A stretch of DNA of 64,000 nucleotides from JAJEBT01 sp965214975 (GCA_965214975.1 OZ244055.1:2976001-3040000); one strand, 5' to 3'; positions 8,372-18,416 are shown, numbered from the stretch's first letter. The notes: generated by a model not told the origin, from the letters alone. Numbers and translations: made by a program.

Positions 8372-9592
8372 ATGGCCGGACCCGCGCCCGGAGAGGTGAA
8401 CAAGATCGTTCTGGCGTATTCGGGGGGCCTCGACACGTCGGTGATCCTGCAGTGGCTCAGGGAAACCTACGACTGCGAGGTCGTGACGTTCACGGCGGAT
8501 CTCGGCCAGGGCGAGGAGCTCGGGCCGGCGCGCGAGAAGGCCGAGCGCGCGGGCGTGCGGGAGATCTACGTCGACGATCTGCGCGAGGAGTTCGTCCGGG
8601 ACTTCGTGTTCCCCATGTTCCGGGCCAACGCCCTCTACGAGGGGGTCTACCTGCTCGGAACCTCGATCGCCCGCCCGCTCATCGCCAAGCGCCAGATCGA
8701 GATCGCCCGCGAGACCGGCGCCGACGCGGTGTCCCACGGCGCGACCGGCAAGGGCAACGACCAGGTGCGTTTCGAGCTCGGGTACTACGCGCTCGAGCCC
8801 GGCATCAAGGTCGTCGCGCCGTGGCGCGAGTGGGATCTCGGGTCGCGCACCCGGCTTCTCGACTACGCGCGCCGCCGCCAGATACCGATCGCCCGCGACA
8901 GGACCGGCGAACCGCCCTACTCGACCGACGCCAACCTCCTGCACGTTTCCTACGAGGGGCGGGCCCTAGAGGATCCCTGGGTCGCGCCCGACGAGGAGAT
9001 GTTCACGCGCTCGGTGGCCCCCGAGAGGGCGCCGGACGAGCCGGCCTGGGTGGAGGTCGGCTTCGAGGGGGGCGACCCGGTGGCGGTGGACGGCCAGCGG
9101 CTGGGGCCGGCGGCGCTGCTGGCGAAGCTCAACGCGCTCGGCGGCGCCCACGGGATCGGCCGCGTCGACGTCGTCGAGAACCGCTTCGTCGGCATGAAGT
9201 CCCGCGGCGTCTACGAAACCCCCGGCGGCACGATCCTGATCGCGGCCCACCGCGGCATCGAGTCGATCACGCTCGACCGCGGCGCCGCCCATCTCAAGGA
9301 CGAGCTGATGCCGCGCTACGCGGAGCTGGTCTACAACGGCTTCTGGTTCTCGCCCGAGCGCGAGATGATCCAGGCCGCCGTGGACGAGAGCCAGAGGCAC
9401 GTGACCGGCACCGTCCGCCTGAAGCTGTTCAAGGGCTCGGTCGCCGTGGCCGGGCGCAGATCGCCCGCGAGCCTCTATTCCCAGCGGCACGTCACCTTCG
9501 AGGAGGACTCGGTCTACGACCAGCGCGACGCCGAAGGATTCATCCGCCTCAACGCCCTCCGCCTGCAGCTCCTGAACGCGCGTCGCCGATGA
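8372..9592 (+). CDS. argG: Argininosuccinate synthase
   Basis: The enzyme joins citrulline and aspartate using ATP in the penultimate step of arginine synthesis. The 406-residue length is standard. The N-terminal ATP pyrophosphatase motif LAYSGGLDTSVILQWL is near residue 12. Further conserved stretches are HGATGKGNDQVRFE, DLGSRTRLLDYA and TPGGTILIAAHRG, and the C-terminal SLYSQRHVTFEED. It follows rlmN by 13 bases, and its stop overlaps the following EamA start (ATGA). Identification is certain. Confidence 0.97.
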   Translation: MAGPAPGEVNKIVLAYSGGLDTSVILQWLRETYDCEVVTFTADLGQGEELGPAREKAERAGVREIYVDDLREEFVRDFVFPMFRANALYEGVYLLGTSIARPLIAKRQIEIARETGADAVSHGATGKGNDQVRFELGYYALEPGIKVVAPWREWDLGSRTRLLDYARRRQIPIARDRTGEPPYSTDANLLHVSYEGRALEDPWVAPDEEMFTRSVAPERAPDEPAWVEVGFEGGDPVAVDGQRLGPAALLAKLNALGGAHGIGRVDVVENRFVGMKSRGVYETPGGTILIAAHRGIESITLDRGAAHLKDELMPRYAELVYNGFWFSPEREMIQAAVDESQRHVTGTVRLKLFKGSVAVAGRRSPASLYSQRHVTFEEDSVYDQRDAEGFIRLNALRLQLLNARRR

Positions 9593-10509
9593 CGCCCGCC
9601 GCCGCCGGCGGGCGGGGCGGCCTCGCCGCCGGCGCGGCGTGGGCGACGGGCGCCGCGCTCAGCTTCGCCGTGATGATGACCAGCGTCCGCCATCTCGGCG
9701 GGCGGTTCGACGCCTTCGAGATCGTTTTCCTGCGCTCGCTGGTCGGGCTGCTCATGGCGGCGCCGCTGGTGGCCGGGTCGGGTTTCGGCGCGCTGCGCAC
9801 GGCCAGGTTCCCCCTGCATCTGCTGCGAACGCTGTTCGCGCTGTTCGCCATGGCGACGCTGTACTACGCGCTGGCCGAGCTTCCGGTGGCGGAGACGATC
9901 TCGCTGACCTTCCTGATCCCGCTTTTCACCACCGTCGCCGCGGCGGCGGTGCTGCGCGAACGGGTCGGCGCCCGCCGCTGGGCCGCGACCGCGACGGGGC
10001 TGTGCGGCGCGCTCGTGATCGTCCGCCCGGGTTTCGGCGCGCTCGAGGCGGCGATGCTGCTCGCGATCCTGTCCTCGGTTCTCTACGCCGGGGCGTGGTC
10101 CTGCGTGAAGCTCCTGACCCGCACCGATTCCGCCGTCGTCACGGTGTTCTGGATGAACGTGCTCATGGTGCCGCTGACCGCGGTCCCCGCGGCGTTCGCG
10201 TGGACGACCCCGGCGGCGGGGGACATCGTCCCGCTTCTCGTGATGGCCGTCTCCGGCTGGGCCGCCCATGTCTGCCAGGCGCGCGCCTTCGCGGCCGCCG
10301 ACGCGAGCGCCGTCATGCCCTTCGATTTCCTGAGGCTGCCCCTGGGGGCGCTGTTCGGGTTCCTGCTGTTCGGCGAGGCCGCGGACGCCTGGACCTGGGC
10401 GGGCGCGGCGATCGTCTTCGCGGCCGGCTGCTGCGCGGCCCGCGATGGAGCCGGCGCCGCGGAAAATGATACAATCCCGGCGCGGGCGGGGCGCGGGAAC
10501 CGGCTTTGA
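9589..10509 (+). CDS. EamA/DMT-family transporter
   Basis: The start codon overlaps the argG stop as ATGA, so translation is coupled to argG. The product is 306 residues with ten predicted helices and two EamA repeats: FLRSLVGLLMAAPLV, RERVGARRWAATATG, IVRPGFGAL and FDFLRLPLGALFGFLLFGE. Coupling to an arginine biosynthetic gene hints at a role with amino acids, but similar coupling is common by chance in compact genomes. The first codons lie inside a longer open frame; the ATG at 9589 is the start that fits the family. Confidence 0.88.
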   Translation: MTPAAAGGRGGLAAGAAWATGAALSFAVMMTSVRHLGGRFDAFEIVFLRSLVGLLMAAPLVAGSGFGALRTARFPLHLLRTLFALFAMATLYYALAELPVAETISLTFLIPLFTTVAAAAVLRERVGARRWAATATGLCGALVIVRPGFGALEAAMLLAILSSVLYAGAWSCVKLLTRTDSAVVTVFWMNVLMVPLTAVPAAFAWTTPAAGDIVPLLVMAVSGWAAHVCQARAFAAADASAVMPFDFLRLPLGALFGFLLFGEAADAWTWAGAAIVFAAGCCAARDGAGAAENDTIPARAGRGNRL

Positions 10510-10533
10510 TCCGCGTCCGGCGAATCCTGTATC

Positions 10534-10950
10534 ATGGACGTTCCGACGGAGACGACCGGAATGACGAACGGGAAGAGGCATCCGGCGGTCGCGGGCGGGC
10601 GGGCCGCGCCGGCCCGCGGAGGGGGCGGCGACGGCCCGCGGCGCGGCGGCACGGACGGCGACACCGGCGTCATCGTCCAGGAACGGACGAAGACCGGGAA
10701 GCCGTCCATGTACAAGGTCATCATGCTGAACGACGACTACACGCCCATGGAGTTCGTGGTTCACGTGCTCCGGAACCTGTTCAACAAGCCCCGGGAGGAA
10801 GCGACGCGGATCATGCTGCACATCCACCAGAAGGGCGTGGGCGTGTGCGGCGTGTACACCTACGAGGTCGCCGAGACGAAGGTCAACGACGTGATGGAGC
10901 TCGCCCGCAAGCACCAGCATCCGCTGCAATGCACCCTGGAAAAGGACTGA
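10534..10950 (+). CDS. clpS: ATP-dependent Clp protease adaptor ClpS
   Basis: ClpS binds N-degron substrates and hands them to ClpAP. The 138-residue product has the family core: PSMYKVIMLNDDYTPMEFVVHVL (given in two parts: YKVIMLNDDYTPM and EFVVHVL), then the HQKGVGVCGVYTYEVAETK segment. The NDDYTPMEF residues form the N-degron pocket. The first 45 residues are a Gly/Arg-rich, disordered extension, as in many alphaproteobacterial ClpS proteins; an in-frame ATG at 10561 is an alternative start. clpA follows four bases after the stop. Confidence 0.95.
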   Translation: MDVPTETTGMTNGKRHPAVAGGRAAPARGGGGDGPRRGGTDGDTGVIVQERTKTGKPSMYKVIMLNDDYTPMEFVVHVLRNLFNKPREEATRIMLHIHQKGVGVCGVYTYEVAETKVNDVMELARKHQHPLQCTLEKD

Positions 10951-10954
10951 CGGC

Positions 10955-13280
10955 ATGCTTTCGCAGAACCTCGAACAAAGCCTGCGGCGCGCCCTTGCGG
11001 ACGCCGCGTTCCACGATCACGAATACGCGACGCTGGAACATCTTCTCAAGGCGCTGCTCAAGGATCCCGACGCCGTGGCCGTCTTCAAGGGCCTGCGGCG
11101 TGAATCTCGCGAAACTCGGCCAGGATCTCGAGAACTACATCGAGCGGGAGCTGACGGACCTGGTGGTCGAGGGCAGCGCCGACGCCAAGCCGACGGCAAG
11201 CTTCGAGCGGGTGGTCCAGCGCGCCGCGATCCACGTGCAGTCCTCCGGCCGCAAGGAGGTGACGGCCGCGAACGTGCTGGTGGCGATCTTCTCGGAACGC
11301 GAGAGCCATGCGGTGTACTTCCTCCAGGAACAGGCGATGTCGCGTTTCGACGCCGTCAACTACATCAGCCACGGGATCGCCAAGACCGCCGGCCAGCCCG
11401 AGCCTCGGCCGGCGGGCGGCGGCGCGGACGACGCCGACGAGGCCGCGGAGGAAGCGCCCGCCGAGGCGCTCGACGCCTACTGCGTCGATCTCAACCGCAA
11501 GGCGGCCGAGGGGCGGATCGATCCGCTGATCGGCCGGGATCCCGAGATCGAGCGGACGCTTCAGGTGCTGTGCCGGCGAACCAAGAACAATCCGCTCTTC
11601 GTGGGCGATTCCGGCGTCGGCAAGACGGCGATCGCCGAGGGCCTCGCGCGCCGGATCCACGCGGGCGAGGTTCCCGAGGCGCTGGCCGGCGCCACCATAT
11701 TCGCGCTCGACATGGGCGCGCTGCTCGCGGGAACCCGGTACCGCGGGGATTTCGAGGAACGCCTCAAGGCGGTGATGACCGAGCTCGAGAACCGCGAGGG
11801 GGCGGTCCTGTTCATCGACGAGATCCACACGGTGATCGGCGCCGGCGCGACCAGCGGCGGGTCCATGGACGCCTCGAACCTCCTCAAGCCGGCGCTGCAG
11901 AGCGGCGCGCTGCGGTGCATCGGCTCGACCACCTACAAGGAGTACCGGTCCTATTTCGAGAAGGACCGCGCCCTGGTGCGCCGCTTCCAGAAGATCGACG
12001 TCAACGAGCCGTCGGTCGAGGACGCGGTGAAGATCCTGCGGGGGCTGCGACCCTGCTACGAGGAACACCACCAGGTGCGCTACACGGCGGCCGCCGTCCG
12101 GGCCGCGGTGGAGCTCGCCTCGAGATACATCACCGACCGCAAGCTTCCCGACAAGGCGATCGACGTCATCGACGAGGTCGGCGCGGCCCAGAAGCTGCTG
12201 CCCGCGAGCCGGCGGCGCAAGCTGCTCACGGTCAGGGACGTGGAGACGGTGGTCGCCAGAATCGCGCGGATCCCCCCGAAGAGCGTGTCCCGCTCCGACA
12301 AGGAATCGCTGCGCAGTCTCGAGCGCGACCTCAAGACCGTCGTGTTCGGCCAGGACACGGCGATCGACGCGCTCGCCGCCGCGATCAAGCTGTCGCGCGC
12401 GGGCCTGCGCGAAGGCGAGAAGCCGATCGGGTGCTACCTCTTCTCCGGGCCGACCGGCGTCGGCAAGACCGAGGTGGCGCGCCAGCTCTCCCTCGTGATG
12501 GGCATCGAGCTGGTCCGGTTCGACATGTCGGAATACATGGAGCGGCATTCCGTGTCGCGCCTGATCGGCGCGCCGCCCGGCTACGTCGGCTTCGACCAGG
12601 GCGGCATGCTGACCGACGCCGTGGACCAGCACCCCCACGCCGTTCTGCTGCTCGACGAGATCGAGAAGGCGCATCCCGACGTGTTCAACGTGCTGTTGCA
12701 GATCATGGACCACGGGCGCCTGACCGACCACAACGGAAAGAGCGTGGATTTCCGCAACGTCGTGCTGATCATGACGACGAACGCCGGGGCGGCCGAACTC
12801 GCCAAGCCCGCGATCGGCTTCGAGCGCACGGCCCGCGCCGGCGAGGACGAAGAGGCCATCAAGCGGATGTTCTCGCCGGAGTTCCGCAACCGCCTCGACG
12901 CGGTCATCCCGTTCGCGAGCCTCGGCAAGGACGTCGTCCTGCGCGTGGTCGACAAGTTCGTCATGCAGCTCGAGGTCCAGCTCGACGACCGCGGGGTCAC
13001 GTTCGAGCTCTCCGACGCCGCCCGCGCCTGGCTCGCGCGCAAGGGCTACGACGCGACCTACGGGGCGCGGCCGCTGGCGCGCCTGATCCAGGACTCGATC
13101 AAGAAGCCGCTCGCCGACGAGATCCTGTTCGGCAAGCTGTCCAAGGGCGGCATCGTGCAGATCGACGTCAAGGACGACGACAGTCTCGAATTCGTGATCG
13201 AGACGGCCCCGGGGAAGCGCGGGAACGGCAAGGACAGGGGGTCCGAGGACGACGACCGGGTCGAGGAACTCGTCGAGTAG
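10955..13280 (+). CDS. clpA: ATP-dependent Clp protease ATP-binding subunit ClpA, frameshifted
   Basis: ClpA is the AAA+ unfoldase that feeds ClpP. The start MLSQNLEQSLRRALADAAF is in one frame and reads well to codon 45. From 11091 the coding frame moves: the homologous continuation ACGVNLAKLGQDLENY is in another frame and runs uninterrupted to 13280. Removing one G from the GGG at 11089-11091 restores a single 775-residue protein. Downstream all parts are intact: Walker A boxes GDSGVGKTA and GPTGVGKTE, DEIHTVIGAG, and the C-terminal D2 domain. ClpS upstream is intact. One extra base in an otherwise perfect essential-type gene suggests a sequence or assembly error more than decay. Confidence 0.9.
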
Positions 13281-13310
13281 CGGGCGCCGCCGCCCCGCGG
13301 GAACGCCGGC

Positions 13311-13339
13311 TTGAGTCTCCCGGAACCGGGGACTAGATT
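13311..13339 (+). promoter_or_regulatory. Sigma-70-like promoter for yggT
   Basis: TTGAGT (13311-13316), 17-base spacer, TAGATT (13334-13339), 34 bases before the yggT ATG. Four of six matches in each box with ideal spacing. Confidence 0.55.
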
Positions 13340-13372
13340 GGCGCACCCTCCCCCCGGCCCGCGGAAACGGCG

Positions 13373-13663
13373 ATGCATGCGTTCCTGAACCTGGTCGACA
13401 ACGTCATCTCGCTCTACATCTGGATCCTCCTGATGGCGGTCGTCGCGAGCTGGCTGGTCTCGTTCAACGTGATCAACACGGGCAACCGGCTCGTCTTCTC
13501 GATCGTCGACTTCCTCCACCGCGTGACCGAACCCGCCCTGCGCCCGATCCGGCGCTTTCTCCCCAATCTCGGCGGCCTGGACATCTCGCCGGTGGTCCTG
13601 ATCCTGATCCTGTATTTCGTGCGGGACTTCGTCTCCGAAGTCGCCTACGGCGTCCACCGCTGA
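13373..13663 (+). CDS. YggT family membrane protein
   Basis: A 96-residue protein with two hydrophobic blocks (about residues 6-30 and 66-85) separated by the hallmark VTEPALRPIRRFLPNLGGLDISP. This family (YggT/Ycf19) is involved in osmotic tolerance or in organising membrane protein complexes and division-site factors; its precise role is not settled. It has its own promoter and stands between clpA and folD, a common arrangement in alphaproteobacteria where it precedes small DUF167 or folD genes. Confidence 0.88.
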   Translation: MHAFLNLVDNVISLYIWILLMAVVASWLVSFNVINTGNRLVFSIVDFLHRVTEPALRPIRRFLPNLGGLDISPVVLILILYFVRDFVSEVAYGVHR

Positions 13664-13746
13664 ACGCCGCCGGCCGCGCCGAAACGGCCCGGTGTCCGGG
13701 CCCTTCGGGGCGCGGCCCCTCGCGCGGGAGGAGACCGACAGCAGCG

Positions 13747-14646
13747 ATGGACCGGGCGGACAGGATCATCGACGGCAGGGCGGCCGCGGCCGCGCTGACG
13801 GAGCGGGTCGCCGGGGAGGCGGCAAGGCTCGGGCGGGAGCACGGCCTCGTGCCCGGACTCGCGGCCGTCCTGGTCGGCGAAGACCCCGCGAGCCAGGTCT
13901 ACGTGCGCAGCAAGAACCGGCGGACGGTCGAGGCCGGGATGAGGAGCTTCGGCAGAAACCTGCCCGGCGACGTGTCCGAACGGGAACTCCTGGAAACCGT
14001 GGCCGAGCTGAACGACGACCCGGAGGTGCATGCCGTCCTGGTGCAGCTGCCGCTTCCCGGCCATGTCCGGGCCGACGCCGTCGTCGACGCCATCCGCCCC
14101 GAAAAGGACGTCGACGGGTTCCACCCGCTGAACGTCGGCGGCCTCGCCTCGGGCCGCGGCGCCATGGTCCCCTGCACGCCGCTCGGATGCATGCTGCTTC
14201 TGGAAGGCCGGCTCGGCGATCTCTCCGGAATGGAGGCCGTGATCGTCGGCCGCTCGAACATCGTGGGAAAGCCGATGGCGCAGCTTCTTCTGGGCGCGAA
14301 CTGCACGGTCACGGTGGCGCACTCGCGAACCCGGGATCTTCCCTCGGTCTGCCGCCGGGCGGACATTCTCGTCGCCGCGGCCGGCCGGCCGCGCATGATC
14401 GGCGGAGACTGGATCAAGCCGGGCGCCGCCGTGATCGACGTCGGCATCAACCGGCTGCCGGAGGACGGGCGCGGCGGGTCGCGGCTGGTCGGCGACGTCG
14501 ATTTCGAGTCGGCGGTCGAGGTGGCGGGCGCGATCACGCCGGTGCCGGGCGGCGTCGGCCCCATGACGATCGCGTGCCTGCTGCGGAACACCCTCGTCGC
14601 CGCGTGCCGGCAGAACGGGATCGAGCCGGCGCCGGAGGCGCTCTGA
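13747..14646 (+). CDS. folD: Bifunctional methylenetetrahydrofolate dehydrogenase / cyclohydrolase FolD
   Basis: FolD interconverts 5,10-methylene- and 10-formyl-tetrahydrofolate using NADP+, supplying one-carbon units. The 299-residue length is standard. Key motifs are the VYVRSKNRRTVEAG region with the catalytic Tyr/Lys, VQLPLPGHV, DGFHPLNVGGL, PCTPLGCM, the dinucleotide-binding VIVGRSNIVGKPMAQLL and the C-terminal TPVPGGVGPMTIACLLRNT. It follows yggT by 83 bases. Identification is certain. Confidence 0.97.
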   Translation: MDRADRIIDGRAAAAALTERVAGEAARLGREHGLVPGLAAVLVGEDPASQVYVRSKNRRTVEAGMRSFGRNLPGDVSERELLETVAELNDDPEVHAVLVQLPLPGHVRADAVVDAIRPEKDVDGFHPLNVGGLASGRGAMVPCTPLGCMLLLEGRLGDLSGMEAVIVGRSNIVGKPMAQLLLGANCTVTVAHSRTRDLPSVCRRADILVAAAGRPRMIGGDWIKPGAAVIDVGINRLPEDGRGGSRLVGDVDFESAVEVAGAITPVPGGVGPMTIACLLRNTLVAACRQNGIEPAPEAL

Positions 14647-14664
14647 GACGGGCCGTCGGCGCGG

Positions 14665-14680
14665 GCCGGGAAATCCCGGC
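14665..14680. terminator. Possible bidirectional hairpin between folD and DUF4340 gene
   Basis: GCCGGG-AAAT-CCCGGC forms a six-base-pair perfect stem in the 47-base gap between two convergent genes. There is no U-tract on either strand, so it may only assist termination. Confidence 0.35.
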
Positions 14681-14693
14681 GGCCCCCGCCGGT

Positions 14694-15755
14694 TCAGGAG
14701 TCCCTGTCGGCCTTCGGGTCGGCGAGATACTCCTCGATTCGCGAGGTGAGCTTTTCGGAATCGCCCGCGGTCAGCATGTAGCTCCACCCGGCGACGCGCG
14801 CGTTGATCCCGTCCGCGGTCTTTCGCGCCGCTTCCCGCTTGTCGGGTTCGGTCCCTTCGTCGACCGACGCCCGGAACCGCCCCCAGTGGTCCTCGCCGAT
14901 CTTCGCGACCTCGATGCGCACCCTGAATCCGTCCCACGCGCTGTAGCGGGCGATCCACCGCGCCGCGGGCCAGTCCTGACCGGCGGCGGCGCGGACGTCG
15001 TCGAACTGCATCTTCCACAGGACGCCGCCGAGGGGGTTGGCCTCGTCGTCGTTCTTCATCCGGCGCCCGGCGGGGATGTCGAGAAGCGCGAAATTCCTGT
15101 CGCCCCGCGCGTTCCTGGCGATGGCGAAGGTCTCGCCCCCGGGGTTGCGCAGGGACACGCGGCGGATGTGTTCCTGGCCGTAGTCGACGATCTCGCGCCC
15201 GACCCAGTCGAGCGGCTCCTCCCCGACCGCGACCTCCCCTCTCGCGAGCCAGGTTCCGGCCTCCTCGCCGCGCCGGATGTAGGTTCCGGCGCCGTCCGCG
15301 CCGAAGAGTTCCGGGTTGGCCCTGCCGATCAGCACGTCGGCGAGCGTCTTGCCGCCGGCCGTCCGGAAGACCAGCCTCCGGGATCCGGAATCGCCTTCGC
15401 CGGGCGGTCCGAGATCGAGGCGGGCGTAGCGTTCCGGGTCGCTGGTCTTGGGCTCGATCAGCTTGAGGTCGGCGACCGCGACGATCGCGGATTTCACCTT
15501 GTCGAAGGCCGCCGGATAGGAGTCCTTCTGGTCCAGCCCCCAGCGTTCCGCCGTCCGGCTCAGGGAGAACCTTCCGTCGGGCGTCGTCACGTCGATGCGC
15601 GCGATGTCGTTGACGGCCTCGGCGAGCGCCGGAAAGGCGGGCTCCGTCCCCGGCGTCAGCGCCGTGGTCGCGGTTCGCGTCGAGACGCCGATGCCGGCCG
15701 CGACGACCGCGACCGCGGTCAGGCCCGCCAGCACGGCGAAGGTTCTGCGGTTCAT
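14694..15755 (-). CDS. DUF4340 domain-containing protein of an ABC/GldG operon
   Basis: The 353-residue product has an N-terminal membrane anchor (about residues 4-24) and an extracytoplasmic DUF4340 region with repeated short beta blocks (RIDVTTPDGRFSLSRTAERWGL). DUF4340 genes regularly follow GldG-like genes and an ABC-2 transporter; the proteins are presumed accessory parts of that complex. Its start overlaps the gldG-like stop by four bases (ATGA), and it is last in the operon. No enzymatic motif is visible and the exported substrate is unknown. Confidence 0.85.
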   Translation of the reverse strand: MNRRTFAVLAGLTAVAVVAAGIGVSTRTATTALTPGTEPAFPALAEAVNDIARIDVTTPDGRFSLSRTAERWGLDQKDSYPAAFDKVKSAIVAVADLKLIEPKTSDPERYARLDLGPPGEGDSGSRRLVFRTAGGKTLADVLIGRANPELFGADGAGTYIRRGEEAGTWLARGEVAVGEEPLDWVGREIVDYGQEHIRRVSLRNPGGETFAIARNARGDRNFALLDIPAGRRMKNDDEANPLGGVLWKMQFDDVRAAAGQDWPAARWIARYSAWDGFRVRIEVAKIGEDHWGRFRASVDEGTEPDKREAARKTADGINARVAGWSYMLTAGDSEKLTSRIEEYLADPKADRDS

Positions 15756-17674
15756 GACGGGTTTCTCCCGCGGCGGCGGTTTCTCCGCGCCAGCGACAGA
15801 ACGAGCGCGAACACCGCGATCGCCGCCGGCATCGCGGCGATGTTGACCAGCTTGAGATCGGACCCGAGCTCGTCGATGTCACGGCGCAGATTGCGCTGGA
15901 CCTCCCTGAGTTCGGCGCGGATCTCGATCATCCGCGCGCGGAAATCGGCGACTTCCCGCTTCTGCTCGGGCGACAGGACCGTGGCGCCTCCGGCACGCTC
16001 GGTCGTCTGGAGCCGCGTCAGCTTCTTCCGGGTCTCGTCGAGTTCGGTCGCGAGGGCGCGTTCCTGCGCCCGGTACTTGTCCTCGGCCTCGCGCTGCATG
16101 CGCTCGACGACCTCGAACGGCCTGTTCGACAGTCCGCGTCCGCGCAGGCTGATCAGCGCGCTGGATCCGGCCATGTTGTCGGCGGCGTTCACGACGAGAT
16201 CCCCGTTGTTGGCGATCGGCACGACCATCTTCTGTCCGAACAGATCCCGGATGCTCAGCCAGAAGCCGTCGGCGAGAAGGTCGGTGTCGGCCACCACGAC
16301 GACGTTGATGTCCCCGGCGGATTCCGCGAGGTGGGGCGCCGGTTCGGCCTTGTCCCCGTCCGCGTCCGTCTCGTCCTTGTCGCCGTCGGCCTCCGGCGGG
16401 CCGTCGGGAAACGCGGTCTTCGCCTTGCCGGAGATCCGGGCCGCGATCGTGTAGCTCCTGTTCTGAGGCTTGAACGCCCGCAGGATCTCGGCGGGCTTGG
16501 GGTCGCGCCGCACCTCGTCGGCGTCGAACGGCCCCGCCGAGGCGGTGGACCAGATCAGCGGCTCGACGCGGGTCGAGGTTCCCTCGATCTTCTCGAGATA
16601 GCCCGGCGTGGCGAAGTTCAGGGTCTTCAGCTCGCGGGCGATCACGTCGTCGGTCTTGAAGTTCTCCGGTCCGTAGGTGGTCCACCCGACGTAACGGGTG
16701 ATGATCGGCCGCCCGAAGGAATCCGTTCCCGCCTGCACTTCCTGGCCGGCCTGGAGATCCCCGAGAACCTTGTTCTTGTCGTACGCGATCCCCCACGCCT
16801 TGAGGAGGTCGGGCAGGTCGGAACCGACGCCGGGCGGCAGGCGCAGCGCCGCGTTGGAGCGCGCGCCTTCCTCGGCGTGGGGGTCGACGAACACGATCGC
16901 CTTGCCGCCGCGCAGCACGAACTGGTCGATGCGGTAGCGCGATTCCTCGCTCAGCCCGAACGGATGGACGATCATGACCAGGTCGACGTCGTCGTCCAGT
17001 TTCGGCGTGAGCCCCTGCGCCCGGACCTCGAAGAACTGCTTGAGGTTCTCGACCAGCACCCACGGCCGGTATTCCTTGAGCGGATCCGAATCCACCGGAA
17101 TGCCCGAGACCAGCGCGATGACGTTCTTCTTCGGGTTCCCGAGATTGTGGACCATGCGCGTCAGGTCGTATTCGAGGAATCTCTCGCGCTGGGGCGAGAG
17201 AAACGGCAGCACGTCCGTGTCGTCCGTCGAGTTGGTGGCGGCGATCCCGAAATACCCGAGGTCGCCGGCTTCGGTGAGGGGAATCCCGTTCAGCCCGAAA
17301 CCGACCGCGCGATCCTCCTCGGGCGAGAACGGCTCGGGATCGACCAGCTCGAACCGGAGCCGGCCGCCGGCCAGCGAGACGTAGCGCTCCAGCAGCTCCT
17401 GCACGCGGGCGCCGTAGGCCGCGAGCCCGGGCGTCGTCTCGACCAGGTCGCGCGTCGCGAAAAGCCTGAGCGTGATCGGCTCCTCGAGCGACGCGAGCGT
17501 CTCCTTCGTGCCGTCCGAGAGCGTGAACAGCGATCTCTCGGTCAGGTCGACGCGGACGTTCCGGATCGTCGATTCCGACAACACGATGACGGCAACGAAG
17601 AGAACCGCCGCCAGCGCCAGCGCTCCCCAGGCCAGCCCGCGGCCGTCTCCCGACCCGTTTCGCCTCTCGCTCAT
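15752..17674 (-). CDS. GldG-family ABC transporter auxiliary protein
   Basis: A 640-residue protein with an N-terminal membrane helix (about residues 15-35), a large extracytoplasmic domain related to ABC_transp_aux/GldG (VDLTERSLFTLSDGTKETL, FVDPHAEEG), an acidic Asp/Glu-rich insert (about residues 420-450), a coiled coil (about 535-595) and a C-terminal helix (about 610-630). GldG pairs with GldF/GldA-type ABC parts in gliding Bacteroidota, but this family is widespread in non-gliding proteobacteria, where its role is unknown. It sits between the permease and DUF4340 genes of one operon. Confidence 0.85.
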   Translation of the reverse strand: MSERRNGSGDGRGLAWGALALAAVLFVAVIVLSESTIRNVRVDLTERSLFTLSDGTKETLASLEEPITLRLFATRDLVETTPGLAAYGARVQELLERYVSLAGGRLRFELVDPEPFSPEEDRAVGFGLNGIPLTEAGDLGYFGIAATNSTDDTDVLPFLSPQRERFLEYDLTRMVHNLGNPKKNVIALVSGIPVDSDPLKEYRPWVLVENLKQFFEVRAQGLTPKLDDDVDLVMIVHPFGLSEESRYRIDQFVLRGGKAIVFVDPHAEEGARSNAALRLPPGVGSDLPDLLKAWGIAYDKNKVLGDLQAGQEVQAGTDSFGRPIITRYVGWTTYGPENFKTDDVIARELKTLNFATPGYLEKIEGTSTRVEPLIWSTASAGPFDADEVRRDPKPAEILRAFKPQNRSYTIAARISGKAKTAFPDGPPEADGDKDETDADGDKAEPAPHLAESAGDINVVVVADTDLLADGFWLSIRDLFGQKMVVPIANNGDLVVNAADNMAGSSALISLRGRGLSNRPFEVVERMQREAEDKYRAQERALATELDETRKKLTRLQTTERAGGATVLSPEQKREVADFRARMIEIRAELREVQRNLRRDIDELGSDLKLVNIAAMPAAIAVFALVLSLARRNRRRGRNPS

Positions 17675-17681
17675 GGTGCGG

Positions 17682-18416
17682 TCACGATCCCTTCTTGACG
17701 TCGATGACGACGACGTTCGCGAACAGGAACACCCCCATCACCGCCGCCATGTAGACGATGTCGCGCAGATCGAAAACGCCCCGGGTGATGGCGTCGAAAT
17801 GGGTCAGGAAGCTCAGCGACCCGACGAGATCGATCACGAACGCCGACGCCCAGCCGCGGAAGGCGGACTGAACCGGCTCGAGACCGCTCATCATGAACAG
17901 GAAACAGGCCGCCGCGGCGATCACGAAAGCGATGACCTGGTTGCGGGTCAGGGCCGAGACGAAGCTGCCGATCGCGAGAAAGGCGCCGGCCATCAGGAAG
18001 CTCCCGACATAGCCCGCGAAGATCACGCCGTTGTCCGGGGAGCCGAGATAGTTGACCGTGAGCCACACGGGAAACGTGAGCAGAAGCGAGATCCCGGCGA
18101 AGACCCAGGCCGCGGCGAACTTGCCGAGGACGGCCTCGGCGGTCGACAGCGGCAGCGTCATCAGAAGCTCGATGGTGCCGGTCTTGCGCTCTTCCGCCCA
18201 CAGCCGCATGCCGATCGCGGGGACCAGGAACAGGTACAGCCACGGATGGAAGGCGAAGAACGTCTGCAGGTCGGCCTGCCCGCGCTCGTAGAAGCCCCCG
18301 AAGTAGAACGTCGTCGCGCCGGAGAGCGCGACGAAGATGACCATGAAGACATAGGCGAGGGGGGTCGAGAAATACCCCGCGAGCTCGCGTCCGAAAACGG
18401 CGGTGACGGCGGTCAT
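17682..18416 (-). CDS. ABC-2 type transporter permease
   Basis: A 244-residue, six-helix permease. The ERKTGTIELLMTLPLSTAEAVLGKF segment (ERKTGTIELL and TLPLSTAEAVLGKF) is diagnostic for the GldF/NosY branch of ABC-2 permeases. Its start overlaps the ATPase stop (ATGA) and it is seven bases before the gldG-like gene. Together these make a four-gene export or membrane-remodelling complex of unknown cargo. Confidence 0.9.
   Translation of the reverse strand: MTAVTAVFGRELAGYFSTPLAYVFMVIFVALSGATTFYFGGFYERGQADLQTFFAFHPWLYLFLVPAIGMRLWAEERKTGTIELLMTLPLSTAEAVLGKFAAAWVFAGISLLLTFPVWLTVNYLGSPDNGVIFAGYVGSFLMAGAFLAIGSFVSALTRNQVIAFVIAAAACFLFMMSGLEPVQSAFRGWASAFVIDLVGSLSFLTHFDAITRGVFDLRDIVYMAAVMGVFLFANVVVIDVKKGS

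Noticed and set aside
11089..11091. Programmed frameshift in clpA
   Set aside because: No slippery heptamer, stop codon placement or stem-loop typical of programmed frameshifting. An inserted G is simpler.
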